Below the pieces are notes generated by a model that worked only from the letters and a program-made list of their open reading frames with translations, was not told where the DNA came from and ran no database searches. Made by a program: the position numbers and the translations under genes. Positions 33,501-46,600 of a stretch of DNA of 64,000 nt are shown here, in pieces (position 1 is the stretch's first letter; each line of letters starts with the position of its first letter). This stretch comes from Symsagittifera roscoffensis (taxonomy: Eukaryota > Xenacoelomorpha > Acoela > Convolutidae). The stretch is from assembly GCF_963678635.1 (NCBI RefSeq), contig NC_087069.1, forward strand, positions 33,129,090-33,193,089. Reading direction: 5' to 3'.

Positions 33501-35430
33501 TATACATACAAATAAGGTTAGTTTCTCACTTTAAAACATGTTTTCAAAGTACCTATACAGTTCACTTGCAAGCGTGCATGTAACGATTTTTTTCACGCCG
33601 ATTGAACGCACGCTGCGCGTTATCTATTTTTGTTCAGATTTATGCAAGCAACTTGACTGAAGTATAATATCTTTCTCGGGGACATATATGAAATTTCTTG
33701 TTATCTGTTTTCTGAATACTTGAAGCCTATACGTTTCCTTAGAAAAACTTTTTAACAGCCCAACAAGTATGTCTGTCTAATGCATTGAGAGTATTTTCTC
33801 GAAAGCCAACTAATAGTGAACAATTGGTAGCAAGCTCTTTAGTTGAGCGAAAGTTCTAATTGTTTTTGCCATTTTTCGTAGAAACTTTTAAAATAAAAAA
33901 GTGTAAACGAATAACGTTGTTTTGTTGTTGGAGGTGAGTTTGTGTCATTTGAAAGTTTTTAATAAAAATTTTAGATTGATTTCTTGAGTATTTCTCGTAT
34001 ATTTGATGCTCAAACGTGAGCAGTAGAATAAAGTATCAGATGTTTAGCGTAATTTATCATTTTGCATTTTTGTCTATTTGTTTCTCTATTTCATAGACCA
34101 AATTGTTGAATAGGATCGGAATTAATACCGTGATTTGGTGTATTCCTTGCCGACTTTTGATTTTTTTTATAAAAAGCAACAGTCCACATTCATTTTGTGT
34201 TTTATGTGCTCAAAAGCTTCAGAGTAGGTTTTATGGTTTTGAAAGATAAGGAAATGCAGTCTTTTTCATGTTGTACACACGTTACATATTGCACATACTT
34301 TCCAAATGTACACACGCCTTTGATCAGATTAGTTTTTTTGTTATTGAATTCAATAGCGCATCAGTTGAGAAGCAATGAATAAACTCAAACTGATTTTCAG
34401 AAATAGGGTTATTTTCATCCACGCTACAAACCATCCATCTGTTATTCCAGTAACCGTTCCTTAACGTTTGAGAGAGTTGGAGTGAAGGATATTGGTCAAT
34501 AGTTTTCGGCTGTCGCGTGGTTACCCTTTTTTAAAACTGGTTTTGCATTGCATGAAAATAATTTCACATATAATTGATGTAAGATATTTTAATCCAGCAG
34601 TGTTCTTAAGAGCGGATAATTGTACTTTTGATTAGCCCGACAATGCACTAGAAAGTTTAGACTTAACTTCATCTTAATCTTTTTACTGAGTGACAAAGCA
34701 AAAAAACAAGTTGTTTTAGTGTTTATTGTCTGTCATGCAAAATGCCGGCGTTGATAGTTAGGACTTAAACATAATTCTTTCCCAAAGTATAAATTTTGGA
34801 AAAATGTGCGATTGACATGTGGTCTGTTATCAAATCGCGAAATGGATTTCCGAAAAAATCAACAGTGACCATGTCACATAATTTGTATCTCAGTATGTTG
34901 ATAAGTTTACAGTTATCATAATAGTTTTGAAGTTAAATGGAGTTTGATTGACTTTTTTAAATTCATTGTAACTTTTCTTTTTTCTAAGGAAAATTAAATT
35001 TTCTTTCAACTGTTTATATCAGTTCTCAGATTTTTTATGGAGCAAAGTTTTTTTCATGAATTAAAGAATTTAATGATGCTGGAAATTTCTGTAGTTGTTT
35101 CTAAAAAAATTAAACGATTTCCCTATCAACAAAATTTGCAAAGACGGACAATTGCTTTTCGATGAAAAAAAATTAATCGAATTGTTTATGTTTTTCACTG
35201 GGATCTTCCAAAGCTAAAATTAGATTCGAGCTTATTTTTTCTGGAAGCGCTTAGAATTGATTTTTACTGTATCTGTTTTTTAATGTGTTTGTTTATTCAT
35301 AGCTTTTTTTAGTTAGTTTTCCAGGAAGTAACCCAATAGTGCAAAAACTCGATGTCTAAATCGCTAATCATTTTATTTTTACAGGTTACTGAATTGTAAG
35401 TGGATCCTATGTTATGTGGATCCTATGAAA
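30575..35430. repeat. 4.9-kb recent tandem duplication, right copy
   Basis: This is the copy of 25,630-30,530. It includes short units with markers at about 30,883 and 32,263 and long module copy 4 (about 32,685-35,410, inverted repeat 33267-33313). One 45-bp deletion near 33,168 removes the stretch with GTTAACGGAAAATTGGCAGC. Confidence 0.85.
33267..33313. repeat. Conserved inverted repeat of the long module, copy 4
   Basis: Two perfectly complementary 21-nt arms flank a TGAGC loop, identical to copy 3. Confidence 0.85.
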
Positions 35431-36190
35431 AACTAATAAATAGGTGCAATCATCGAAAAAGTTGCGGAAAGATTTGGTTGAAACCACTCTTCCATTTTTT
35501 CAGTGATTGTTTACTTCTGCTAGGTTCAAGAAACGTCAGATTTTTAAAGTTTCCGTCCTATATTTTTAATGTTCAAATTGAATTGATTCTTCATTCTCGA
35601 TTTTCGTTCCAGTTTTGTGTCTGGCTCGTAGGAGTTATAATTGGTTCCACGGCTGGTATGAATGCTTCCGCATATCATTAGCTTTCTGTTTTCATAAACA
35701 AAATTTTTTCAGAGTTTCGGCTGATATCTCGAAAAAAAAAATAGGCTGTAGAAAAATGCTTTTGTATTTTAGGTTGTTTTCAAAGTCGATGTGGGTCAGT
35801 GTCGTTTCATTAGGATTCATCAATGGGGAATTGAGAGCACGGAAAAGAAATGAAAAAATTTTCATGGAGCAAGGGTGTCGATTGCTGCTTTACAAATTAT
35901 AAAGACGCGTTTTTGAAAATTATCATCAATAAAAAAAGTGAAAATTAAACGGAATCTGAAAATGCATATGATGGTTACCCGGTTTAGTGATTTTAGCTTT
36001 TCTAGAGCCTTTAGCATATGAAATGGATTTGCTTCTATCGGGAATTTTCCGTTTTTTAATATGAAAAGGGAAATTTATGAAAGGAAATGCTAGCCAATGT
36101 AATTGCCAATATATGTTTTTTGCTCATTTAATTTTATAATGTCAAACTGTTTTTACTACAATAATCTTTCAAAACTGCAAAAAAAAGACT
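35431..36190. repeat. Single short unit between long modules 4 and 5
   Basis: Its first ~200 bp match the start of the 4.9-kb block (30,530 onward). It then diverges and carries the marker at about 35,788. Confidence 0.8.
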
Positions 36191-39100
36191 GTTTTCCGAA
36201 TCAAGCTGTCAAATAATTGAGAGAAGGGGGTAACTTTCCTCCACGCCCCTCCTAAATCCGCTATTGAAGTAGAATTTGTATGTTTGAGTATGACCTCGTA
36301 CATTCTGCTGGACTCCAATGTATCAAAATAGTTTATAGCCTTCCGCTGCTCGAACACTTTTATTAAATTAGGGAAGAAGTTTCCTAGGCGTTAAGATAGG
36401 AAATAGTATTTCGCGAGCAACTAGTTAGCTTTTAGATTCCCAGTCTGTCTATCTGCATTTTAAATGATAAAAAAACACTGAATTGTTACAATGATCAGCA
36501 AAGCAGAATACATTTTAATTAGTGTACAGCAGACATTTTTTTTGTCAGACCCAACATAGTGAGCTGATAATGGTAGATTCAAACTTAACTTTTTTATAGG
36601 TTAGGTTATCTCAAGATTGTTAAATTATGGCGAAATAAATAAATAAATAGATCTAGTCTTGATCTTACAACTTTTTCTGGTTAACGGAAAATTGGCAGCT
36701 CCCTAGAGTTACCATACTGCTCTAAGTAATGTTTCATAGTTGTTTTTTTTTAAGAAAAGCATACGAAATTGTAAACTAACAATAAACCATTTGAAAGCAA
36801 AATACTGGAAATATTTTTCTTTCCCTTTGTTTTCACAGTTAAATAGAAATGAGCTTTCTATTTAACCATGAAAACAAATAGAAATTCAATCAAAAAGTGT
36901 TTTTTAATTTTCACTTAATTCTGAAGTAGAACTTCGCAACTGTTTTTTTTCAAGCGAGGGGATTTCATTCCTTATCCTAGTGGCTGCCAGCATTTCCTAA
37001 GTGCGTAAACAAACAGTTGCAAAAATCCTCTTGTGAACAAAACATCTATGTGTTTACTTTTTATACATTCAAATAAAGTTAGTTTCTCACTTTAAAACAT
37101 GTTTTCAAAGTACCTCTACAGTTCACTTGCAAGCGTGCATGTAACAAATTTTTTCACGCCGATTGAACGCACGCTGCGCGTTATCTCTTTTTGTTCAGAT
37201 TTGTGCAAGCAACTTGACTGAAGTATAATATCTTTCTCGGGGACATATATGAAATTTCTTTTTATCTGTTTTCTGAATACTTGAAGCCTATACGTTTCCT
37301 TAGCAAAAACTTTTCAACAGCCCAACAAGTATGTCTGTCTAATGCATTGAGAGTATACTTTCGAAAGCCAACTAATAGTGAACAATTGGTAGCAAGCTCT
37401 TTAGTTGAGCGAAAGTTCTTATGGTTTTTGCCATTTTTCGTAGAAACTTTTAAAATAAAAAAAGTGAAAACGATTAACGTTGTTTTGTTGTTGAAGGTGA
37501 GTTTGTGTCATTTGAAAGTTTTCAATAAAATTTTTAGATTGATTTCTTGAGTATTTCTCGCATGATTGATGCTCAAACATGAGCAGTAGAATAAAGTATC
37601 AGCTGTTTAGCGTATTTTTTCATTTTGCATTTTTTGTCTATTTGTTTCTCTATTTCATAGACCAAATTGTTGAATAGGATCGGAATTAATACCGTGATTT
37701 GGTGTATTCCTTGCCGACTTTTGATTATTTATAAAAAGCAACAGTCCACATTCATTTTGTGTTTTATGTGCTCAAAAGCTTCAGAGTAGGTTTTATGGTT
37801 TTGAAAGATGAGGAAATGCAGTCTTTTCCATGTTGTACACACGTTCCATATTGCACATGTTTCCAAATGTACACACGCCTTTGTCCAGATTAGTTTTTTT
37901 GTTATTGAATTCAATAGCGCATCAGTTGTAGAGAGGCGATGAATAAACTCAAACTGATTTTCAGAAATAGGGTTATTTTCATCCACGCTACAAACCATCC
38001 ATCTGTTATTCCAGTAACCGTTCCTTAACGTTTGAGAGAGTTGGAGTGAAGGATATTGGTCAATAGTTTTCGGCTGTCGCGTGGTTACCCTTTTTTAAAA
38101 CTGGTTTGGCATTGCATGAAAATAATTTCACATATAATTGATGTAAGATATTTTAATCCAGCAGTGTTCTTAAGAGCGGATAATTGTACTTTTGATTAGC
38201 CCGACAATGCACTAGAAAGTGTAGACTTAACTTCATCTTAATCTTTTTTTTGAGTGACAAAGCAAAAAAACAAGTTGTTTTAGTGTTTACTGTCTGTCAT
38301 GCAAAATGCCGGCGTTGATAGTTAGGATTTAATCATAATTCTTTCCCAAAGTATAAATTTTGGAAATAATGTGCGATTGGCATGTGGTCTGTTATCAAAT
38401 CGCGAAAAGAATTTCCGAAAAAATTAACAGTTACCATGTCACATTTTTTGTGTCTCAGTATGTTGATACAGTTTTCATAATAGTTTTGAAGTTAAATGGA
38501 GTTTGATTGACTTTTTTAAATTCATTGTAACTTTTCTTTTTTCTAAGTAAAATTAAATTTTCTTTCAACTGTTTGTATCAGTTCTCAGATTTTTTATGAA
38601 GCGAAGGTTTTTTCATGAATTAAAGAAATTAATGATGCTGGAAATTTCTGTAGTTGTTTCTAAAAAAATTAAACGATTTCCCTATCAACAAAATTTGCAA
38701 AGACGGACAATTGCTTTTCGATGAAAAAAAATTAATGGAATTGTTTATGTTTTTCACTGGGATCTTCCAAAACTAAAATTAGATTCGAGCTTTTTTTTTT
38801 GGAAGCGCTTAGAGTTGATTTTTACTGTATCTGTTTTGTAATGTGTTTGTTTATTCATAGCTTTTTTTAGTTAGTTTTCCAGGAAGTAACCCAATAGTGC
38901 AAAAACTCGATGTCTAAATCGCTAATCATTTTATTTTTACAGGTTACTGAATTGTAAGTGGATCCTATGTTATTCGGAACCAGTTTGTTAGCTATTTTTG
39001 TCCGTACAAATTTCTGTCAGTCTCTAAGCAATTTAAGGCCTTGTTGATAGAATTAAACGTCACAATTAAACACCAAACGAATTTTTCAACACTGAAAAAT

Positions 39101-39200
39101 TTGTTTAGCAGTTTCAAGCTATAGGGTACATTCTTTCCAAAGTGTTTATTTTAATTTACCGGCTTTCAGTTATACTCTCGCTTAACTGAATTTCTTAGGT
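36191..39200. repeat. Long module of the tandem array, copy 5
   Basis: It has the same order of landmarks as copy 2. The inverted repeat at 36829-36875 has mismatches in both arms. The right end is longer than in copies 3 and 4 and keeps the GTTATTCGGAACCAG stretch (38,970). Confidence 0.8.
36829..36875. repeat. Inverted repeat of the long module, copy 5 (mismatched)
   Basis: Arms at 36829-36849 and 36855-36875 with two mismatches (CACAGTT against AACCATG). Confidence 0.7.
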
Positions 39201-40905
39201 ATGCAGAAAAACAAACAGCCGCCTCTGGATTTATTATTTGACCTGTCTTGTCTGAAAAACTAATAACTAGGTTCAATCAACGAAAAGTTTGAGGAAAATT
39301 TTGGTTGAAACTGCTCTTCCGTTTTTCCAAGGATTGTTTTCTGCTAGTTTCAAGAAACTTCAGTTTTTTCTAAAATTTCCGACCTATAGTGTGAATGTTC
39401 AAAAAAAATTGATTCTTCATTTTCGATTTTTGTTTCAGTTTTCTAAATGTTCGTAAAAGTTATTATTGGTTCACGGCTGGTATGACTGCTTCCACATATC
39501 ATCAAATTTTTGTTCTCATAAACAAAATTTCTATAGAGTTTCAACTTATATCTCGAAAAAACTAGGGAGTAGAAAAATGCTTTTGTATTTTATTTTGTTT
39601 GCAAAGTCGATGTGGGTCAGTGTCGATTCATTAAGATTTAACAATGGGAAATTGAGAGCACAGAAAAGAAACCAAAAAGTTGTCATGGAGCAGGGGTGTC
39701 GATTGCTGCTTGACAAATTATAAAGACGCGTTTTTGAAAATTATCATCATTAAAAAAAATAAAAGCTGAACGGCATCTAAAAATGCATATGATGATTAAT
39801 CCGATTTAGTGTACTTGTTTTTCTACGGCCTTTAGCATAATAAACAGATTTGCTTCTATCGGGAATTTTGCGTTTCCTTGTATAATTTTTTGAAAAAGCG
39901 GAAATTCATGAAAGGAATTGCAAGGCATTGTAATCGCCGATACGTTCTTTGCTCATTTAATTTTATAACGTCAAAATTTTTGTTATTACGAAAATCTTTC
40001 AAAATTGCAAAAAAATGACTGTTTTTCGAAACCTTACTGGTTTTGGTAATCAGCCATGACACTTCAAAAACAATGATTTTGTCGGGCAAGAACGTTTCAT
40101 AGCACATATCACTTGATTTTGAATTTACTTCAGATACCATTATCATCCCAATCGATTTTTAATTTTCTGTTTGCGTTGTATTTTTTTATCATTTTCCCCA
40201 ATACGTTTCTTTTTCTTGAGATGATGAATTGATCATCAGCATTTACCTGGGTGTATAGGAGGTTACCGGGGTTGAGAAACTACGATGGATCCTATGATCA
40301 AATTCGTAACCTAATCTTTAACTGCTAAAAATTTGAAATCTTGAACCTTATCTTACCTTGACTTTAACCTGTATTTCTGTTTTCGACGTAAAGCTGTCAA
40401 AAACCATTGTACTTATAAATTGAATCCAAGTTTGTGTGAGAAGAATTTTTTGCAGCAATTTTTGTAATAAAAAGTTCTTAAAAAAACAACTGTTTTCGAA
40501 AGTCAAACTCCGAGCACAAATATTCAGTCGTTTTCTAAAGCCGGAAAAAAACTGCTTGTATCTGAATTTCCCAGGTATGCAGAAAAACAAACAGCCGCCT
40601 CTGGATTTTTTATTTGACCTGTCTTGTCCGAAAATCTAATAGTTAGTTTCAATCACCGAAAAACTTGAGAGAAGTTTTGGTTGAAACCACTCTTCAGTTT
40701 TTTCAGGGATTGGTTACTTCTGCTAGTTTCAAGAAACTTCAGATTTTTTAAGTTTTCCGTCCTATATTTTTAATGTTCAAACTATATTGATTCTTCATTC
40801 TCAATTTTTGTTTCAGTTTTGTGTCTGGCTCGTAGGAGTTATAATTGGCTCCACGGCTGATATGAATGCTTCCGCATATCATTAGCTTTCTGTTTTCATA
40901 AACAA
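39201..40905. repeat. Short tandem units between long modules 5 and 6
   Basis: One full unit (marker at about 39,608) is followed by a unit cut near 40,905. There the sequence jumps into the middle of a long module at TTATTTAGTGTACAGCAGAC. The usual first ~350 bp of that module are missing. Confidence 0.8.
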
Positions 40906-43680
40906 AAATTATTTAGTGTACAGCAGACATTTTTTTGTCAGACCCATCATAGTGAGCTGATAATGGTAGATTCAAACTTAACTTTTTTATAGGTTAGGTT
41001 ATCTCAAGAATGTTACAGTTATGGTGAAATAATTAAAGAAATAGATCTAGTCTTGATCTTACAACTTTTTCTGGTTAACGGAAAATTGGCAGCTCCCTAG
41101 AGTTACCATACTGCTCTAAGTAATGTTTCATAAATGTTTTTTTTTTGAGAAAAGCATACGAAATTGTAAACAAACAATAAACCATCTGAAAGCAATATAC
41201 TGGAAATACTTTTCTTTCCCTTTGTTTTCACGGTTAAATAGAAATGAATTTTCTATTTAACCGTGAAAACAAATTGAAATTCAATCAAAAAGTATTTTTC
41301 TAAATTTCACTTTATTCTGAAGTAGAACTTCGCAACTGTTTTTTTTTTCAAGCGAGAGGGATTTCATTTCTTATCCTAGGGGCTGCCAGCATTTCCTAAG
41401 TGCGTAAACAAACAGTTGCAAAAATGCTCTAGTGAACAAAACATCTATGTGTTTACTTTTTACACATACAAATAAAGTTACTTTCTCACTTTAAAACATG
41501 TTTTCAAAGTACCTCTACAGTTCACTTGCAAGCGTGCATGTAACGATTTTTTTCACGCCGATTGAACGCACGCTGCGCGTTATCTGTTTTTGTTCAGATT
41601 TGTGCAAGCAACTTGACTGAAGTTTAATATCTTTCTCGGGGACATCTGTTTTCTGAATTCTTGTTATCTGTTTTCTGAATACTTGAAGCCTATACTTTTC
41701 CTTAAAAAAACTTTTTAACAGCCCAACAAGTATTTCTGTCTAATGCATTCAGCGCATTTTCTCGAAAGCCAACTAATAGTGAACAATTGGTAGCAAGCTC
41801 TTTAGTTGAGCGAAAGTTTTTATTGTTTTTGCCATTTTTTGTAGAAGTTTTAAAATAAAAAAGTGAAAACAAAAAACGGCGTTTTGTTGTTGAAGGTGAG
41901 TTTGTGTCATTTGAAAGTTTTTAATAAAAAATTTAAATTGATTTTTTGAGTATTTCTCGCAAAATTGATGCTCAAACGTGAGCAGTAGAATAAAGTATCA
42001 GCTGATTAGCGAATTTTATCATTTTTTATTTTTGTCTATTTGTTTCTCTATTTCAAAGACCAAATTGTTGAATAGGATCGGAAATAATACCATGATTTGG
42101 TGTATTCCTTGCCTACTTTTGATTATTTATAAAAAGCAACAGTCCACATTCATTTTTGTGTTTTATGTGCTCAAAAGCTTCAGAGTAGGTTTTATCGTTT
42201 TGAAAGATAAGGAAATGCAGTGTTTTTTCATGTTGTACACACGTTCCCTATTGCACATACTTTCCAAATATACACATGCCTTTGTCCAGATTAGTTTTTT
42301 TGTTATTGAATTCAATAGCGCATCAGTTTTAGAGAAGCGATGAATAAACTCAAACTGATTTTCAGAAATAGGGTTACTTTCATCCACGCTACGAACCATC
42401 CATCTGTTATTCCAATAACCGTTCCTTAACATTTGAGAGAGTTGGAGTGAAGGATATTGGTCAATAGTTTTTGGCTGTCGCGTGGTTACCTTTTTTGAAA
42501 ACTGGTTTTGCATTGCATGAAAATAATTTCACATATATTTGATGTAAGATATTTTAATCCAGCAGCGTTCTTAAGAGCGGATAACTGTATTTTTGATTAG
42601 CCCGACAATGCACTAGAAAGTATAGATTTAACTTCATCTTAATCTTTTTTTTTGAGTGACAAAGCAAAAAAACAAGTTGTTTCAGTTATTATTGTCTGTC
42701 ATGCAAAATGCCGGCGTTGATAGTTAGGACTTAATCATAATTCTTTCCCAAAGTATAAGTTTTGGAAAATTATGCGATTGACATGTGGTCTGTTATCAAA
42801 TCGCGAAATGAGTTTCCGAAAAAATCAACAGTGACCATGTCACATTTTTTGTGTCTTAGTATGTTGATAAGTGTACAGTTTTCATAATAGTTTTCAAGTT
42901 AAATGGAGTTTGATTGACTTTTTTAAATTCATTGTAACTTTTCTTTTTCCTAAGTAAAATTAAATTTTCTTTCAACTGTTTATATCAGTTCTCAGAGTTT
43001 TTATGGAGCGAAGGTTTTTTCATGAATTAAAGAATTTAATGATGCTGGAAATTCCTGTAGTTGATTCTAAAAAAATTAAACGATTTACCTATCAACAAAA
43101 TTTGCAAAGACGGACAATTGCTTTTCGATGAAAAAAAATTAATCGAATTGTTTATGTTTTTCACTGGGATCTTCCAAAGCTAAAATTGGATTCGAGCTTA
43201 ATTTTTTTGGAAGCGCTTAGAGTTGATTTTTACTGTATCTGTTTTGTAATGTGTTCGTTTATTCATAGCTTTTTTTAGTTAGTTTTCCAGGAAGTAACCC
43301 AATAGTGCAAAAACTCGATGTCTAAATCGCTAATCATTTTATTTTTACAGGTTACTGAATTGTAAGTGGATCCTATGTTATTCGGAACCAGTTTGTTAGC
43401 TATTTTTGTCCGTACAAATTTCTGTCAGTCTCTAAGCAATTTAAGGCCTTGTTGATAGAATTATTTACCTTCCAGTCAAATATTAAGATAATAGTTTTGT
43501 TTTTACTGATTGTGGAATCAACGTCACAATTAAACGCCAAACGAATTTTTTAACAATAAACGAGCAAAAAATCTGTCTAGCAGTTTCAAGCTATAGGATA
43601 CATTCTTTCCAAAGTGTTTGTTTTAATTTACATGCTTTCAGTTAAACTGTCGTTTAACTGAATTTCTTAGGTATGCAGAA
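40906..43680. repeat. Long module of the tandem array, copy 6 (5' truncated)
   Basis: It contains the perfect inverted repeat at 41224-41270 and a minus-strand open frame of 116 codons (42163-42513) homologous to 986-1360. The right end resembles copy 5. Confidence 0.8.
41224..41270. repeat. Conserved inverted repeat of the long module, copy 6
   Basis: Perfect 21-nt arms flank a TGAAT loop. The loop differs from copies 3 and 4 while the stem is kept. Confidence 0.8.
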
Positions 43681-46600
43681 AAAAAAGCCGCCTCTGGATT
43701 TATTATTTGATCTGTCTTGTCTGAAAAACTAATAACTAGGTTCAATCACCGAAAAGTTTGAGGAAAGTTTTGGTTGAAACTGTTCTTCTGTTTTTCCAAG
43801 GATTCTTCAGAGTTTTTATTGATATCTTCAAAAATAAGGCTGTAGAAAATTGCTTTTGTATTTTAGGTTGTTTTCAAAGTCGATGTGGTTCAGTGTCGAT
43901 TCATTAAGATTTAACAATGGGAAATTGAGAGCACAGAAAAAAAACAAAAAAATGGTCATGGAGCAAGGGTGTCGATTGCTGCTTTACAAATTATAAAGAC
44001 CTGTTTTTAAAAAATATCATCATTAAAAAAAATGAAAGCTGAACGGCATCTGAAAATGCATATGATGATTACTCCGATTTAGTGATTTTTGTTTTTCTAG
44101 AGCCTTTAGCATATGAAACAGATTTGCTTCTTTCGGGAATTTTGGGTTTCCTTAGTAAAATTTTTTGAAAAAGTGGAAACTTATGAAAGGAAACGCTAGG
44201 CATTTTAATCGCCAATACGTTCTTTGCTCATTGAATTTTATAACCTCAAACCTTTTTTCTACTACAATAATCATTCAAAACTGCAAAAAAAATGACTGTT
44301 TTTTGAATCCTTACTGGTTTTGGTAGTCAGCTAAGACACTTCAAAAACAACGATTTTTTCGGGCAAGAACGTTTCATAGCACATATCACTTGTTATTCGA
44401 ACTTACTTCAGATACCATTATCATCCCAATCGGTTTTTAATTCTCTGTTTGCGTCGTATTTTTCTTATCATATTTTCCAAAGACGTTTCTTTTTCACGGG
44501 ATGATGGATTGATCATCAGCCTTTACCTGGGTATCCAGGAGGTTACCGGGGTTGAGAAACTACGCCGGATCCTATGATCAAATTCGTAACCTAATCTTTA
44601 ACTGGTAAAAATTTGAAATCTCGAACCTTATCTCTCCTTGACTTTAACCTGTATTTCTGATTTCGACGTAACCCTGTCAAAAATTATTGTTTTTATGAAT
44701 TGAATCCAAGTTTGTGTGAGAAATTTTTTTTGCAGCAGTTTTTGTAATAGAACGTTCTTAAAAATAACAACTGTTTTCGAAAGTCAAACTCCGAGCACAA
44801 ATATTCAGTCGTTTTCTGAAGCCGGAAAAAAACTGCTTGTATCTGAATTTCTCAGGTAAGCAGAAAAGCAAACAGCCGCCTCTGGATTTCCTATTTGACC
44901 TGTCTTGTCTGAAAAACTAATAATTAGGTTCAATCATCGAAAAAATTGAGGAAAGTTTTGGTTGAAACCACTCTTCAGTTTTTTCAGGGATTGTTTACTT
45001 CTGCTAGTTTCAAGAAACTTCAGATTTTTTAAGTTTTCCGTCCTATACTTTTAATGTTCAAATTAAATTGATTTTTCATTCTCGATTTTTATTTCAGTTT
45101 TGTGTCTGGCTCGTAGGAGTTATAATTGGTTCCACGGCTGGTATGAATGCTTCCGCATATCATTCGCTTTCCGTTTTCATAAACAAAGTTTCTTCAGAGT
45201 TTTTGCTGATATCTCGAAAAAATTAAGGCGTAGAAAAATGCTTTTGTATTTTGGGTTGATTTCAAAGTCGATGTGGGTCAGAGTCGATTCATTAGGATTC
45301 AACAATGGGGAATTGAGAGCACGGAAAAGAAACGAAAAAAAATGTCATGGAGCAAGGGGTCGATTGCTGCTTTACAAATTATAAAGACGCGTTTTTGAAA
45401 ACTATCATCAATAATAAAAATGAAAACTAAACGGAATCTGAAAAATCATTTGATGGTTACCCCGGTTTAGTGATTTTAGTTTTTCTAGACCCTTTAGCAT
45501 ATGAAACGAAATTGCTTTTATCGGGAATTTTGCGTTTCCTTAGTACATTTTTTTGAAAAGGGAAAATTATGAAAAGAAATGCTAGACATTGTAATTGCAA
45601 ATAATTTTTTTGCTCATTTAATTTTATAACGTTGAACTTTTTTCTACTACAATAATCTTTCAAAACTTCAAAAAATGACTGTTTTTCGAATCCTTACGGG
45701 TTTTGGTAGTCAGCTAAGACACTTCAAAAACAATGATTTTGTCGGGCAAGAACATTTCATAGCACATATTACTTGCTTTTCGAACTTACTTCAGATACCA
45801 TTATCATCCCAATCGGTTTTTAATTTTCTATTTGCGTCGTATTTTTCTTATCATATTTTCCAATTAGATTTCTTTTTCACGGGATGATGGTTGATCATCA
45901 GCATTTACCTGGGTGTCTAGGAGGTTACGGGGGTTGAGAAACTACGCTTGATACTATGATCAAATTCGTAACCTAATCTTTAACTGCTAAAAACTTGAAA
46001 TCTCGAACCTTATCCCTCCATGACTTTAACATTTATTGCTGATTTCAAAGTAACGCTGTCACAAATCATTGTTTTTATAGATTGAATCCATTTTTGTGTG
46101 AAAAAAAGTTTTGAAGCAATTTTTGTAATAAAACGTTCTTAAAACTGACAACTGTTTTCGAAAGTCAAACTCCGACCAAAAATATTCCGTCGTTTTCCAA
46201 AGCCGGAAAAAAACTGCTCGTATCTGATTTTCTCAGGTATGCAGAAAAACAAACAGCCGCATCCGGATTTTTTATTTGACCTGTCTTGTCTGATAAACTA
46301 ATAATTAGGTTCAATCATCGAAAAGTTTAAGGTAAGTTTTGGTTGAAACCACTCTTTCGTTTTTTCAGGGATTGTTTACTTCTGCTAGTTTCAACAAATT
46401 TCAGATGTTTAAAGTTTTTCGTCCTATACTTTTAATGTTCAAATTAAATTGATTCTTCATTCTCGATTTTTGTTCCAGTCTTGTGATTGTTCGTAAAAGT
46501 TATAATTGGTTCACGGCTGGTATGACTGCTTCCGCATATCATCAAATTTTTGTTCTCATAAACAAAAATTCTTCAGAGTTTTTGCTGATATCTCGAAAAA

